Shown: positions 53,693 through 61,823 of the stretch, one piece after another
Position numbering within the stretch: the stretch's first letter is position 1
How the letters are laid out: each line of letters starts with the position of its first letter
Assembly: GCF_018555385.1 (NCBI RefSeq)
Contig: NZ_JAFEJS010000005.1
Location: 124,001-188,000, forward strand
Source of the DNA: Bifidobacterium santillanense
GTDB lineage: Bacteria; Actinomycetota; Actinomycetes; Actinomycetales; Bifidobacteriaceae
Direction of reading: 5' to 3'
Length of the DNA: 64,000 nt
The notes under the pieces: generated by a model
Databases searched by the model: none
Told to the model about the DNA's origin: nothing
Seen by the model: only the letters and a program-made list of their open reading frames with translations
Translations under genes and position numbers: made by a program

Positions 53693-54331
53693 ATGACGAC
53701 GATCGCGATCGTGGACAACGACCGGTTCGCGCTGCCGATGCTCGCGCGGACGATCGGCCGGGCGCTGCCCGGCGCGCGCATCCTGTGGACGGAGTCGACC
53801 GGGAGCGCGGCGGTCCACCGTTGCCTAGTCGGCGGCGTCACCGCCGTTCCGGACGTGCTCGTCATGGACATGTCCCTGACGGACATGGACGGCGCCGAGG
53901 CCTGCCGGCGCATCCGCGAGGCGTCCGCACGTCCCGCGGTCCTCGCGATCACCTCGTATGCGCCGGATCATTACCGGCGTGCGGCCGCGGACGCCGGCGC
54001 GCAGGGCCTCATCGGCAAGGACGTCTCGCCGCGCGAGCTCGTCGACGCCATCAGGCTCGTCGCGACAGACACGCCGATGGAGGGGTTCCGTACGGCGGCC
54101 GACGCTCATGGGGCGCTGTCCGCGACGGCCCGGCGCAACGCGGGGTTGTCCGCGAGGGAACGTCAGGTGCTGGAGCTGTACGCACGCAATCTCGGCACGG
54201 AGGAGATCGCCGATGAGCTCGGCATCCGCCCGTCGACCGTGTTCGTCGTCCTGCGACGTGCACGGCTCAAGCTCGGCGCGTCGTCCCGGGCCGAGGCGAT
54301 CCGCCTGTTTCTGGGGGATGGCCGGCGCTGA
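53693..54331 (+). CDS. NarL/LuxR-type response regulator, paralogue of that at 30388
   Basis: 212 residues. IAIVDNDRFALPMLARTIG opens the receiver, phospho-acceptor Asp lies in VLVMDMSLTDMDGAE, and ITSYAPDHYRRAAADAGAQGLIGKDVS has the conserved Lys. The C-terminal helix-turn-helix is LSARERQVLELYARNLGTEEIADELGI followed by RPSTVFVVLRRARLKLG. The order and wording match the regulator of the peptide-kinase island closely (IAIVDND, LVDMS/LVMDMS, ITSY). No good ribosome site precedes ATG 53693. A truncated kinase gene converges on it from the right with a 62-base gap, which differs from the usual regulator-kinase operon. Confidence 0.9.
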   Translation: MTTIAIVDNDRFALPMLARTIGRALPGARILWTESTGSAAVHRCLVGGVTAVPDVLVMDMSLTDMDGAEACRRIREASARPAVLAITSYAPDHYRRAAADAGAQGLIGKDVSPRELVDAIRLVATDTPMEGFRTAADAHGALSATARRNAGLSARERQVLELYARNLGTEEIADELGIRPSTVFVVLRRARLKLGASSRAEAIRLFLGDGRR

Positions 54332-54393
54332 TGCGGAGCATGGCCCCGGCGCGCCCTACCGCCGCACGGATCATCGCCCGGCGGTCGCTCCCA

Positions 54394-55155
54394 TCATCGT
54401 CGGGCGCGGTCGTCGTGTTCCGGAGCCTCGCCCGTTTCCGTTCCATCGGTGCCGGCTCGTCCGTCATCGTCCGGACGGTCGAGCGTGTCGATTGCCTGAT
54501 ACGTGGCGGCCATCGCATGGCGGATCATGTCGCGGATGCCGCGCAGCTCCGCCGACTGGCGTTCGTCGAACCCGAACTCGTCGGAGTCGAGGTCGGTGTT
54601 GATGCGCATGACCGCGTTCGCGAGGTCGTTGGTGGCCCGGTCGTGCAGCGTGGCGGCGATGTGTTCGCGCTCGCGGCGTCGTCGGGCGCGTTCCCGGGCG
54701 TGCAGCCGCTCCGACTGCCGGCGTGAGACGACGGCGAGCAGGATGGCGCACAGGAGATAGGCGAAGGCGACGACCGCCGAATCGGATACGCCGAATCCGA
54801 ACAGGACCCGACGGTCGACGAGCAGCGCGGTCACGGCGAGTCCCGCCGCCAGCACCGCGGCCCAGCGGCCGTCCCTCCAGATGATCATGACGGCCGGGAC
54901 CATCGCGACGAGGAACGAATACGACATCGGGAACGGGGAGACGAGTCCGACGCACGCGACCATCGCGACCAGCCACGCGCCGGAGCCGGGCCGGACGGCC
55001 AGCGCTGCGAGCGCGGCCGACGCGACCAGCGGCATCAGCAGGTACGACAGATGGAAGACCGTCGGCCAGCGCAGGACGGCCTCGACGACCACGCAGACGG
55101 CGATCGCGGCGCAGACGACGGGCAGACGGTTCCTCATGGGTCCATTATCGGCCAT
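54394..55155 (-). CDS. Membrane histidine kinase remnant: HisKA_3 domain without ATPase domain
   Basis: 253 residues from ATG 55155 (ATG 55137 is an alternative). Several membrane helices within residues 10-140 (LPVVCAAIAVCVVVEAVL, YLLMPLVASAALAAL and others), then a dimerisation helix with EHIAATLHDRATNDLANAVMRI, the HD motif of NarX-type kinases. The ATP-binding HATPase domain is missing: the protein ends, after LDRPDDDGRAG and a charged tail, at residue 253, where intact kinases continue for over 100 residues. It may be a dominant-negative or phosphotransfer partner for another kinase, or a decaying gene. The REPIN-like copy 2 lies directly upstream. Confidence 0.82.
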   Translation of the reverse strand: MADNGPMRNRLPVVCAAIAVCVVVEAVLRWPTVFHLSYLLMPLVASAALAALAVRPGSGAWLVAMVACVGLVSPFPMSYSFLVAMVPAVMIIWRDGRWAAVLAAGLAVTALLVDRRVLFGFGVSDSAVVAFAYLLCAILLAVVSRRQSERLHARERARRRREREHIAATLHDRATNDLANAVMRINTDLDSDEFGFDERQSAELRGIRDMIRHAMAATYQAIDTLDRPDDDGRAGTDGTETGEAPEHDDRARR

Positions 55156-55517
55156 CCCGGTTCCCGATTTTCGTGCCTTGGGAACGGGGAACCGGAATCG
55201 CACGGAACCGCACAGTGAAGGGTTGGTGAAACGGCGGAACCGCAACGATTCCCGTGTGCGTATGAACAGGCATTCGGTTCCCGATTTTCAAGGCGTGAAA
55301 ATCGGGAACCGGGCGGGGCGCGTGTAACCGGTTATAGGTGATTCCTATGGGGGAGACGGCGCGGCGGGGCGCGACGCCGCTATGCTGGGCGGGACGATGC
55401 CGGATGCGGCCGCCCGGACGTCATGGGCCCGGCCGGGTCCGGATTGACTCGGCCGGGGCGATCGGCCCGCCGGAACGGCGTGGCGGGTCGTGCGGCGCAT
55501 GGGATGAAGGGGGACAT
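55156..55517. other. 362-base region upstream of the YbaK-like gene
   Basis: Contains the inverted REPIN-like copy (55157-55312) and about 200 bases with a TATAGG-like stretch (55334-55339) and a strong ribosome site AGGGGG before ATG 55518. I see no gene in it; the open frame running through the segment is GC-driven. Confidence 0.7.
55157..55312. repeat. REPIN-like repeat, copy 2 (inverted relative to copy 1)
   Basis: Palindrome at 55157-55195 (CCGGTTCCCGATTTTCG...GGAACCGG) and palindrome at 55275-55311 (CGGTTCCCGATTTTC...GGGAACCG) with an 79-base spacer. Read on the opposite strand the unit aligns with copy 1 across the spacer, including TGTTCATA-GCACACGGGAATCGTTGC and TTCACTGTG-GGTTCCGTGCGATTCCGG. 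Confidence 0.9.
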
Positions 55518-56075
55518 ATGACGTTGGAGATTCTCGACTGGCACGACGGCGACCTGCTCGCCAAACCGGTGTTCGACAAGCTGAACGCGCTGGTCGCGGC
55601 CGGCGTGCCGGAATCCAAGATCCTGGGCGTGACCATCAACTCGGACGAGGAGTCGGACACCGACCTGTGGTGCCCGAAGTACGGCATCCCGTTCGGCATC
55701 ACCGGCAACGTGGTGGTCGTCCACACGCACAAGACCCGCAAGGCGCCGCCCGAGTTCGCGGCCGCGTTCGTCACGGCCGACACCCGCGCCGACCTGAACG
55801 GCGTCGTCAAGCACACGCTCGAGGTGTCGAAGGTGAGCTTCGCGCCGATCGACGCGGCCGTCGAGGCGACCGGCATGGAGTCGGGAGGCATGTCGCCGAT
55901 TGGTCTGCCCGACGGGTGGCCGCTGCTCGTGGACCAGCACATCCTGTCCATCCCGAAGCTCTACCTCGGCTCCGGCATCCGCCCGTCGAAGCTCGTGGTC
56001 GACGGGTCGATCTTCGCCGACATCCCGGGCGTCGCGTTCGTCCCGGCGCTGGGCAAGCCGCGTCCGACCGTGTGA
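55518..56075 (+). CDS. YbaK/prolyl-tRNA editing-domain protein
   Basis: 185 residues from ATG 55518, with AGGGGG six bases upstream. The YbaK fold is indicated by VVVVHTHKTRKAPPEFAAAFVTAD, DLNGVVKHTLEVSKVSFAP and the conserved ATGMESGGMSPIGLPDGWPLLVD (key GGMSPIGLP with the catalytic Gly loop). Relatives deacylate mischarged Cys- or Ala-tRNA(Pro). The expected catalytic Lys in the N-terminal half is represented by VVKHTLEVSK. The gene stands alone between the REPIN copy and the amino-acid transporter operon; no tRNA synthetase is adjacent. The end of the gene is followed by a perfect palindrome at 56187-56198. Confidence 0.85.
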   Translation: MTLEILDWHDGDLLAKPVFDKLNALVAAGVPESKILGVTINSDEESDTDLWCPKYGIPFGITGNVVVVHTHKTRKAPPEFAAAFVTADTRADLNGVVKHTLEVSKVSFAPIDAAVEATGMESGGMSPIGLPDGWPLLVDQHILSIPKLYLGSGIRPSKLVVDGSIFADIPGVAFVPALGKPRPTV

Positions 56076-56186
56076 GGCGGTCGGTCCCGCGAGTCGGTCG
56101 GACTGACCGGCGGGACCGCCGGCGGGGTTGTCGACGGGGCCGGTGCCTGTCGCGCCGGGGTTTCCGACCGCGTGAGGCGTCCTGAT

Positions 56187-56198
56187 GTGAGCGCTCAC
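56187..56198. promoter_or_regulatory. Perfect 12-bp palindrome with AGCGCT core upstream of gluA
   Basis: GTGAGCGCTCAC, extended as TGTGAGCGCTCACG, 107 bases before the gluA start. It has the same core as the LacI-type operator of pyk (36353), so a shared regulator is possible. Confidence 0.5.
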
Positions 56199-56290
56199 GC
56201 CTTCCGCCCCGTCCGCGGCCGTCCATCGCTGCGTCTCATATGGTGGACGCAAGGTATCCGTTCGGTAGCCAACCGTTAACACGTTGTGGT

Positions 56291-56296
56291 TATACT
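56291..56296 (+). promoter_or_regulatory. -10 element of gluABCD with probable leaderless start
   Basis: TATACT ends eight bases before ATG 56305. The expected RNA start is at the A of the start codon, and no ribosome site is present. Confidence 0.7.
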
Positions 56297-56304
56297 GCCG
56301 GGCT

Positions 56305-57102
56305 ATGTCAGAAAAAGAAGAAGAAAAGCGCCCCGTGGCGCCCCTGGTGCCGGGCGACGAACCCGGCCGTCCGCTCGTCGAGCTGACCCACGTCGAGAAG
56401 CACTTCGGCGACCTGCACGTCCTCAAGGACATCAACCTCAAGGTCAACAAGGGCGAGGTGCTCGTCGTCGTCGGCCCGTCCGGCTCCGGCAAGTCCACCA
56501 TGTGCCGCACCATCAACCGCCTCGAGACCATCGACTCCGGCGACATCCGCATCGACGGCAAGGCCCTGCCCCAGGAGGGCAAGGAGCTCGCGAGCCTTCG
56601 CGCCGAGGTCGGCATGGTGTTCCAGTCGTTCAATCTGTTCGCCAACAAGACCATCCTCGAGAACGTGACCCTCGCCCCCGTCAAGGTCCGCCACATGGAC
56701 AAGAAGGAGGCCGAGAAGCTGGCCATGGACCTGCTCGCCCGCGTGGGCGTCGACTCGCAGGCCAACAAGATGCCGTCCCAGCTCTCCGGCGGCCAGCAGC
56801 AGCGCGTCGCCATCGCCCGCGCCCTGGCCATGCGCCCGAAGGTCATGCTCTTCGACGAGCCGACCTCCGCGCTCGACCCCGAGATGGTCAACGAGGTGCT
56901 CGACGTCATGGTCGAGCTCGCCCACGAGGGCATGACGATGATCTGCGTCACCCACGAGATGGGCTTCGCCCGCAAGGCCGCCGACCGCATCGTCTTCATG
57001 GCCAACGGACAGATCCTCGAGGAGAACACTCCCGACGAGTTCTTCGACCACCCGCGCACCGAGCGCGCCAAGGACTTCCTGTCCAAGATCCTCACCCACT
57101 GA
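56305..57102 (+). CDS. gluA: Glutamate-type ABC transporter, ATP-binding protein
   Basis: 265 residues from ATG 56305. Walker [20 protein letters not shown] loop [17 protein letters not shown], signature [17 protein letters not shown], Walker [17 protein letters not shown] loop [10 protein letters not shown]. High similarity in wording to polar amino-acid ATPases (GlnQ/GluA): [17 protein letters not shown] and the [17 protein letters not shown] end. The short charged N terminus SEKEEEKR precedes the fold. Leaderless start is likely. It is the first gene of the gluABCD operon, spacing 32, 2 and 4 bases to the following genes. Confidence 0.95.
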   Translation: MSEKEEEKRPVAPLVPGDEPGRPLVELTHVEKHFGDLHVLKDINLKVNKGEVLVVVGPSGSGKSTMCRTINRLETIDSGDIRIDGKALPQEGKELASLRAEVGMVFQSFNLFANKTILENVTLAPVKVRHMDKKEAEKLAMDLLARVGVDSQANKMPSQLSGGQQQRVAIARALAMRPKVMLFDEPTSALDPEMVNEVLDVMVELAHEGMTMICVTHEMGFARKAADRIVFMANGQILEENTPDEFFDHPRTERAKDFLSKILTH

Positions 57103-57134
57103 TCCGGGCGGGGGAAGCGAAGAAGGAAGACCAC

Positions 57135-57977
57135 ATGTTCAATCTCACCACGCATATGAAACGGACGGCCCGCCGCGTCATCGCGGTCGTGGCCGCACTC
57201 GCCTGCACGATGTCCCTCGCGGCGTGCGGCGAAAGCGAGGAGGGCAAGATCCGCATCGGCATCAAGTTCGACCAGCCGGGCCTGGGCTTCAAGAAGTCCG
57301 GCACGTACGTCGGCTTCGACGTGGACGTCGCCAAGTACATCGCCAAGAAGCTCGGCTACTCCGAGGACGAGATCGTCTGGAAGGAGGCCCCGTCCAAGCA
57401 GCGCGAGGCCATGCTCCAGAACGGCGACGTCGACATGATCCTCGCCACCTACTCGATCACCGACGAGCGCAAGAAGGCCGTGTCCTTCGCCGGCCCGTAC
57501 TTCGTGGCCGGCCAGGACCTGCTCGTGCGCAAGGACGACCACTCGATCAACGGCCCGGAGGACCTCAACGGCAAGCGCCTGTGCTCCGTCACCGGTTCGA
57601 CCTCCGCCGCCACCGTCAAGGAGAAGTTCGCCTCCGAGGTGCAGCTCATGGAGCAGCCCGGCTACGCCGAGTGCGCGACCGCCCTGTTCTCCGGCATCGT
57701 CGACGCGGTGACCACCGACGACATCATCCTCGCGGGCCTGGCCTCCGCGTCGCGCGGCAAGCTCAGGGTCGTGGGCAAGCCGTTCACGCAGGAGTACTAC
57801 GGCGTCGGCATCAAGAAGGGCGACACCAAGTTCGCCGCCCAGATCAACAACGCGATCGTCGACATGATCCAGGACGGCTCGTGGAAGCGCGCCGTCGCCG
57901 ACAACACGAAGGGCACCTCGTACACGCCGGACGTGCGCTACAACCCGCCGACGCCGAACGAGGGGGAGGGCGACTGA
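57135..57977 (+). CDS. gluB: Glutamate-type ABC transporter, substrate-binding lipoprotein
   Basis: 280 residues. The signal peptide ends with lipobox SLAAC (LACTMSLAACGESE), giving a lipoprotein with Cys31. The family-3 solute-binding fold shows IRIGIKFDQPGLGFK, YVGFDVDVAKYIAKKLGY, GDVDMILATYSITDERKKAVSFAGPYF and LCSVTGSTSAATVKEKF with YGVGIKKGD. GDVDMI and FAGPYF contribute to ligand binding in glutamate and aspartate-binding relatives. ATG 57135 follows AAGGAAGA. Substrate glutamate is by comparison with the corynebacterial GluABCD system, not proven. Confidence 0.93.
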   Translation: MFNLTTHMKRTARRVIAVVAALACTMSLAACGESEEGKIRIGIKFDQPGLGFKKSGTYVGFDVDVAKYIAKKLGYSEDEIVWKEAPSKQREAMLQNGDVDMILATYSITDERKKAVSFAGPYFVAGQDLLVRKDDHSINGPEDLNGKRLCSVTGSTSAATVKEKFASEVQLMEQPGYAECATALFSGIVDAVTTDDIILAGLASASRGKLRVVGKPFTQEYYGVGIKKGDTKFAAQINNAIVDMIQDGSWKRAVADNTKGTSYTPDVRYNPPTPNEGEGD

Positions 57978-57979
57978 CG

Positions 57980-58657
57980 ATGAACGGATTCCTCGAACTC
58001 TTCAGCCAGTACGACGTGCTCGGCGCGTTCCTCGTGAACATCGAGCTGACCCTGTGGTCCGCCCTGTTCTCGACGATCCTGGGCGTCATCCTCGTGATGA
58101 TGCGCATCTCGCCGATCTCCTCCATGAGGGCCGTGGCCGGCGCCTACGTCGAGCTGTTCAAGAACCTGCCGCTGACGATCATCATGGTGTTCATGGTTCT
58201 CGGCGCCTACGCGCAGTTGAAGCTCACCTTCTCCGACACGTTCGCCACGAACTTCTTCTGGCTGGCCGTCACCGGCCTGAGCCTGTACACCGCGGCGTTC
58301 GTGTGCGAGTCGCTGCGTTCGGGCATCAACACCGTGCCGCTCGGCCAGGCCGAGGCGGCGCGCGCGCTGGGCCTGAACTTCATGCAGTCGGCCACGCAGA
58401 TCATCCTGCCGCAGGCGTTCCGCGGCTCGGTCGCCCCTCTGGGCAACACGCTGATCGCACTGCTCAAGAACTCGACCGTCGCGGCCGCGGCGTCCGTCTC
58501 CACCGAGACGTCGTCGCTGATGAGCCAGATGATCGAGTTCCGCCCGGACGTCATCATCCAGATCTTCCTGATCTTCGCGTTCGGCTACGTGATCCTGATC
58601 ATCCCGATCGGCATGCTCACCACGTACCTGTCCAACAAGCTCGCCGTCAGGAGGTGA
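57980..58657 (+). CDS. gluC: Glutamate-type ABC transporter, permease 1
   Basis: 225 residues with about five membrane helices. The EAA-type loop is EAARALGLNFMQSATQIILPQAFRGSVAPLGNTLIALLKNS (key ARALGLN, ILPQAFR, LIALLKNS), as in polar amino-acid permeases (HisM/GlnP family). The start ATG 57980 follows GGGGGAGGGCGACTG, overlapping the end of gluB by two bases of spacing. It should form a heterodimer with the next gene product. TMs: about 14-40, 57-78, 86-110, 148-170 and 190-215. Confidence 0.93.
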   Translation: MNGFLELFSQYDVLGAFLVNIELTLWSALFSTILGVILVMMRISPISSMRAVAGAYVELFKNLPLTIIMVFMVLGAYAQLKLTFSDTFATNFFWLAVTGLSLYTAAFVCESLRSGINTVPLGQAEAARALGLNFMQSATQIILPQAFRGSVAPLGNTLIALLKNSTVAAAASVSTETSSLMSQMIEFRPDVIIQIFLIFAFGYVILIIPIGMLTTYLSNKLAVRR

Positions 58658-58661
58658 CGTC

Positions 58662-59900
58662 ATGGCCGATACTTCCAATTCCGTCCTGTTCGACGCGCCC
58701 GGCCCCAAGGGCCGCCGCCGCATCCGCACCCTCAACTGGGTGGCCGGCATCGTCTTCGCCATCGTCGTCGTGCTCATCCTCATGCGATTCCACAACCCGC
58801 CGGACGGCGAGAACCAGCTGAGCTGGGAGCTGTGGAAGCCCGCCGTCGACCGCGAGGCGTGGACCGACTTCTACCTGCCGGGCCTGTGGATGACCATCCA
58901 GGCGACCATCGTCGCCGTGGTCGGCGCCGTCGTCTTCGGCCTCGTCTTCGGCGTGGGCCGTCTGCTGCCGAGCGTGCTGCTGCGCGGCGTCTCCGGCGTG
59001 ATCGTCGAGTTCTGCCGCGCCGTGCCGGTGCTGCTGCTCATGATCTTCTTCTGGCGCTGGTTCGCGTTCGCGGGCCTGCCGAGCCCGTCCTACTGGGCCG
59101 TCGTGATCGCCCTGATCCTGTACAACGGCTCCGTCGTCGCCGAGCTCGTGCGCTCCGGCGTCGGCAACCTGCCCAACGGCCAGCGCGAGGCCTCCCTCGC
59201 CCTGGGCCTGACGGAGACGCAGTCGCTGCTCTCCATCGAGGTGCCGCAGGCCGTGTACGCGATGCTGCCGGCCGCCGTCACCCAGCTGGTCGTCGTCCTC
59301 AAGGACACCGCGCTCGGCTCGATCATCATGTACACCGATCTGCTGCAGGAGTCGCGCCGACTCGGCTCGATGTACTTCAACATCCTGCAGACGCTGGTCA
59401 TGGCCGCGGTGATCTACTTCATCGCCTGCTGGCTGCTCTCTCGCCTGGCCGAATGGCTGCCCGAGCGCATGCAGCAGCGCACGGCCGCGCCCGCCGAACC
59501 GGAGCCGGTCGCGCCGATCGCCATCATGGACCCGTCCAACGTCAACCAGATCGCCGTGGCCAAGGAGGTCGAGGAGCTGCCGCTCGGCGGCGCCCCGCGC
59601 CAGTACCATGTGCATCACCGCGGCACCAACGCGTCGATCCGCAACTGGCGCCGCACCTGCTACGAGCAGGGCTACGACGAGACGCACCCCGAGTCGCAGG
59701 TCGACCCGGAGACCGGCGTGCCGTTCCGCGAGGAGAAGGCCAAGTCCCACAACAAGGGCGACTCCTCGGGCCACGGCCACGACGCCGACCGCAAGGACCA
59801 GTACGGCCACGGCGAGAAGCACGAGCGCGCCGCGTTCAAGCCGCACAACGACATCGGCAAGAAGGGTCACGGCGATCTGGGCGGCCGGCCGAAGATCTGA
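58662..59900 (+). CDS. gluD: Glutamate-type ABC transporter, permease 2, with long His-rich tail
   Basis: 412 residues. N-terminal 30 residues polar, then a helix (about 28-44), four more helices and the permease loop REASLALGLTETQSLLSIEVPQAVYAMLPAAVTQLVVVLKDTALG (key LALGLTETQ, VPQAVYAMLP, LVVVLKDTALGSII). From about residue 270 the protein has an extension of some 140 residues, hydrophilic, with clusters of histidine and lysine (YHVHHRG, HNKGDSSGHGHD, YGHGEKHER), not present in HisM/GlnP-type permeases of other phyla. The extension is presumably cytoplasmic and its function is unknown. GGAGGTGACGTC precedes ATG 58662. Confidence 0.92.
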   Translation: MADTSNSVLFDAPGPKGRRRIRTLNWVAGIVFAIVVVLILMRFHNPPDGENQLSWELWKPAVDREAWTDFYLPGLWMTIQATIVAVVGAVVFGLVFGVGRLLPSVLLRGVSGVIVEFCRAVPVLLLMIFFWRWFAFAGLPSPSYWAVVIALILYNGSVVAELVRSGVGNLPNGQREASLALGLTETQSLLSIEVPQAVYAMLPAAVTQLVVVLKDTALGSIIMYTDLLQESRRLGSMYFNILQTLVMAAVIYFIACWLLSRLAEWLPERMQQRTAAPAEPEPVAPIAIMDPSNVNQIAVAKEVEELPLGGAPRQYHVHHRGTNASIRNWRRTCYEQGYDETHPESQVDPETGVPFREEKAKSHNKGDSSGHGHDADRKDQYGHGEKHERAAFKPHNDIGKKGHGDLGGRPKI

Positions 59901-59935
59901 GCCGAGGCTCGGATTGCGCTAACCCGGTACGAAGA

Positions 59936-59974
59936 GTTCACCCAGAGTTCTAACTGGGCTCGCGCTACGTAGCG
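59936..59974 (+). promoter_or_regulatory. PHO-box-like direct repeat and palindrome upstream of the PAP2 gene
   Basis: GTTCACCCAGA (59936-59946) and GTTCTAACTGG (59947-59957) are consecutive 11-base units as in actinobacterial PhoP sites; the first matches 10 of 11 consensus positions. A perfect palindrome CGCTACGTAGCG follows at 59963-59974 and a TAGGTT -10 element at 59985-59990. Confidence 0.6.
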
Positions 59975-59997
59975 AAACGGCGGATAGGTTGGGAGAC

Positions 59998-61638
59998 GTG
60001 AAACTCCCCAGCCTGTCCGCCGTTGTCGTATCCGCCGAATCCGCCGTGCCCGCATCGCCCGTGTCGTCGTCCGTGTCGTCACCCGACCGGGCGCGCGCCG
60101 GTCGTCGCGCCGTCTCCTGCCGCCGCGCCTCCCGTCTGATTGCCGTCTGCTGCGCCCTGATGGTCATCGTGCCGCTCGCCATCGCCGGAGCGCTCGCGGG
60201 CCCGCTGCCCGCCGCCCGCGCCGACCAGCTGCCGAATCCCGACTGGGTCGCGCTTCTGTCCGACTACGAGAAGGACTACTGGCAGGCGCCGAAAAGCGCG
60301 AAGCAGGGCGGCAAGGTGCTCGACGTCGACGCGATGCGGCGCGACGAGGACCTCGCCGTCGAGATCAACCACCTCGGCGCGAAGGGCTCCGGCAGGGACG
60401 GGCTCACCCCGCAGCGCAAACGCGCCCTCGTCGACTCCGACCTCTACCCGAGGGAGACCATGCCCGACGCGCTCGGCCCCGTGCTCGGCCGCTACATGAC
60501 CGAAGGCATCAACGAGCACAAGCTGCAGCTCGTCGTCGACCTGTTCCGCTTCAACGTCGCCTCCACCTACCAGTCGAAACGCGCCGCCATGCACCCGCGC
60601 CCCTACCTCGACCGCTCGGTGAGCACCTACGACGGCGTCAACGACCTCGCCGGACTCCCCGCCACGCTCGACATCAGGGAATCGCCCTCCTGGGGCGAGC
60701 ACATCCCCGGCTACTCCAACCTGCAGAAGAACAGCTCCTACCCGTCCGGACACACCACGATGGCGTACTCGTGGGGCGTGGCGCTCGCCGGCATGATCCC
60801 CGAACTCGCACCGCAGATCATGGCGCGCACCTCCGAGGCTGGCAACAACCGCATCGTGCTCGGCGTCCACTATCCGCTCGACATCATGGGTGGGCGCATC
60901 GGCGGGTCCGCGCAGAACGGCCAGTACTGGCACAACGACTTCGCCGACGCCGTCGTGCCGGCCGCGAACCAGCTGCGCTCGTACCTGACCTCGCGGTGCA
61001 GGGCCGACGGCCACGGTTCGACATTGGCCGCATGCATCGCGAACCTCAAGGCCGGCTCGACCGGCGGGTACGCGAACGGCTTCCTCGACCCGGTCGCGAC
61101 CGAGAAGGTTCGGGACCGGGCGTCCGCGACCCGCGTCTACACCGCGCGCATGACCTACGGTTTCCCGCAGGTGAAAGGCGAGTCGGGCCGTCCGTTCACC
61201 GCGCCGCGCGGCGCCGCCGACGTGCTGCGCCTCGCCTACCCGCAGCTCCACGCCGATCAGAGGAACGCGATCCTGAAGGCCACGGCGCTCGACTCCGGCT
61301 ATCCGCTGTGGCGTTCGAGCGACGGCTGGCAGCGCATCAACTGGGCCAAGGCCCTGTGCGCCCGCGTCACGCTGGACGACAACGGCGACGTCGTCAAGGT
61401 CGAGACCGCCGACGAGGCGTCGATCAACGGGCCGAGCGTCGTCAACGCCCAATACGCCGACAACGGCGAACATCCCGCCTCCGACGCCGCGGCCGGCGAG
61501 AACGAGCTGAAGTCCGCCGGTCCCGGCCTCATCCTCGTCGACGTCCACCGCCGCGCCCTGATCGCCGTCGCCATCGGCACCGTCGCCGCCCTCATCGCCT
61601 CCCTCGCGATGCGCGTGCGCGATCGGCGCGAGGGATGA
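59998..61638 (+). CDS. Secreted/membrane-anchored PAP2-family acid phosphatase
   Basis: 546 residues from GTG 59998, which lies eight bases after a TAGGTT -10, so initiation may be leaderless; GGGAG is too close for use. A long signal sequence (basic RRAVSCRRASRL then VCCALMVIVPLAIAGAL, cleavage near ARA). PAP2 catalytic motifs: KRAAMHPRPYLDRS (KxxxxxxRP), SSYPSGHTTMAYSWG (PSGH), and NRIVLGVHYPLDIMGGRIGG (R and H). The C terminus has one membrane helix (about 520-540, LIAVAIGTVAALIASLAM) followed by RDRREG. It is likely an envelope-bound nonspecific phosphatase that frees phosphate. Confidence 0.92.
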   Translation: MKLPSLSAVVVSAESAVPASPVSSSVSSPDRARAGRRAVSCRRASRLIAVCCALMVIVPLAIAGALAGPLPAARADQLPNPDWVALLSDYEKDYWQAPKSAKQGGKVLDVDAMRRDEDLAVEINHLGAKGSGRDGLTPQRKRALVDSDLYPRETMPDALGPVLGRYMTEGINEHKLQLVVDLFRFNVASTYQSKRAAMHPRPYLDRSVSTYDGVNDLAGLPATLDIRESPSWGEHIPGYSNLQKNSSYPSGHTTMAYSWGVALAGMIPELAPQIMARTSEAGNNRIVLGVHYPLDIMGGRIGGSAQNGQYWHNDFADAVVPAANQLRSYLTSRCRADGHGSTLAACIANLKAGSTGGYANGFLDPVATEKVRDRASATRVYTARMTYGFPQVKGESGRPFTAPRGAADVLRLAYPQLHADQRNAILKATALDSGYPLWRSSDGWQRINWAKALCARVTLDDNGDVVKVETADEASINGPSVVNAQYADNGEHPASDAAAGENELKSAGPGLILVDVHRRALIAVAIGTVAALIASLAMRVRDRREG

Positions 61639-61823
61639 TACCGTCCGTTGCGGCACTCTGCACCTGATTCATTCATTCCATCCGCCCCGTCGGCGGTTGG
61701 GAGGCGTAGTCGTCGGATGCTCTGTCATGCTGAGGAAGACAGAGCATTCGGCGTTCCGGGGCGTGGCGCGTAGCATGCGTATCAACGGGAGCGATGGCGC
61801 TCCCCGCGCCGAAAGGAGTCGTG

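Noticed and set aside
50392..55312. GGTTCCC/GGGAACC repeats considered as a CRISPR array
   Set aside because: The palindromes occur in pairs or singly with a conserved spacer and lie kilobases apart; there is no regular array and no cas gene.
50392..55312. Repeat-bounded segment considered as a composite transposon
   Set aside because: No transposase gene, no target-site duplication visible, and the repeat units look like REPINs, not insertion sequences.
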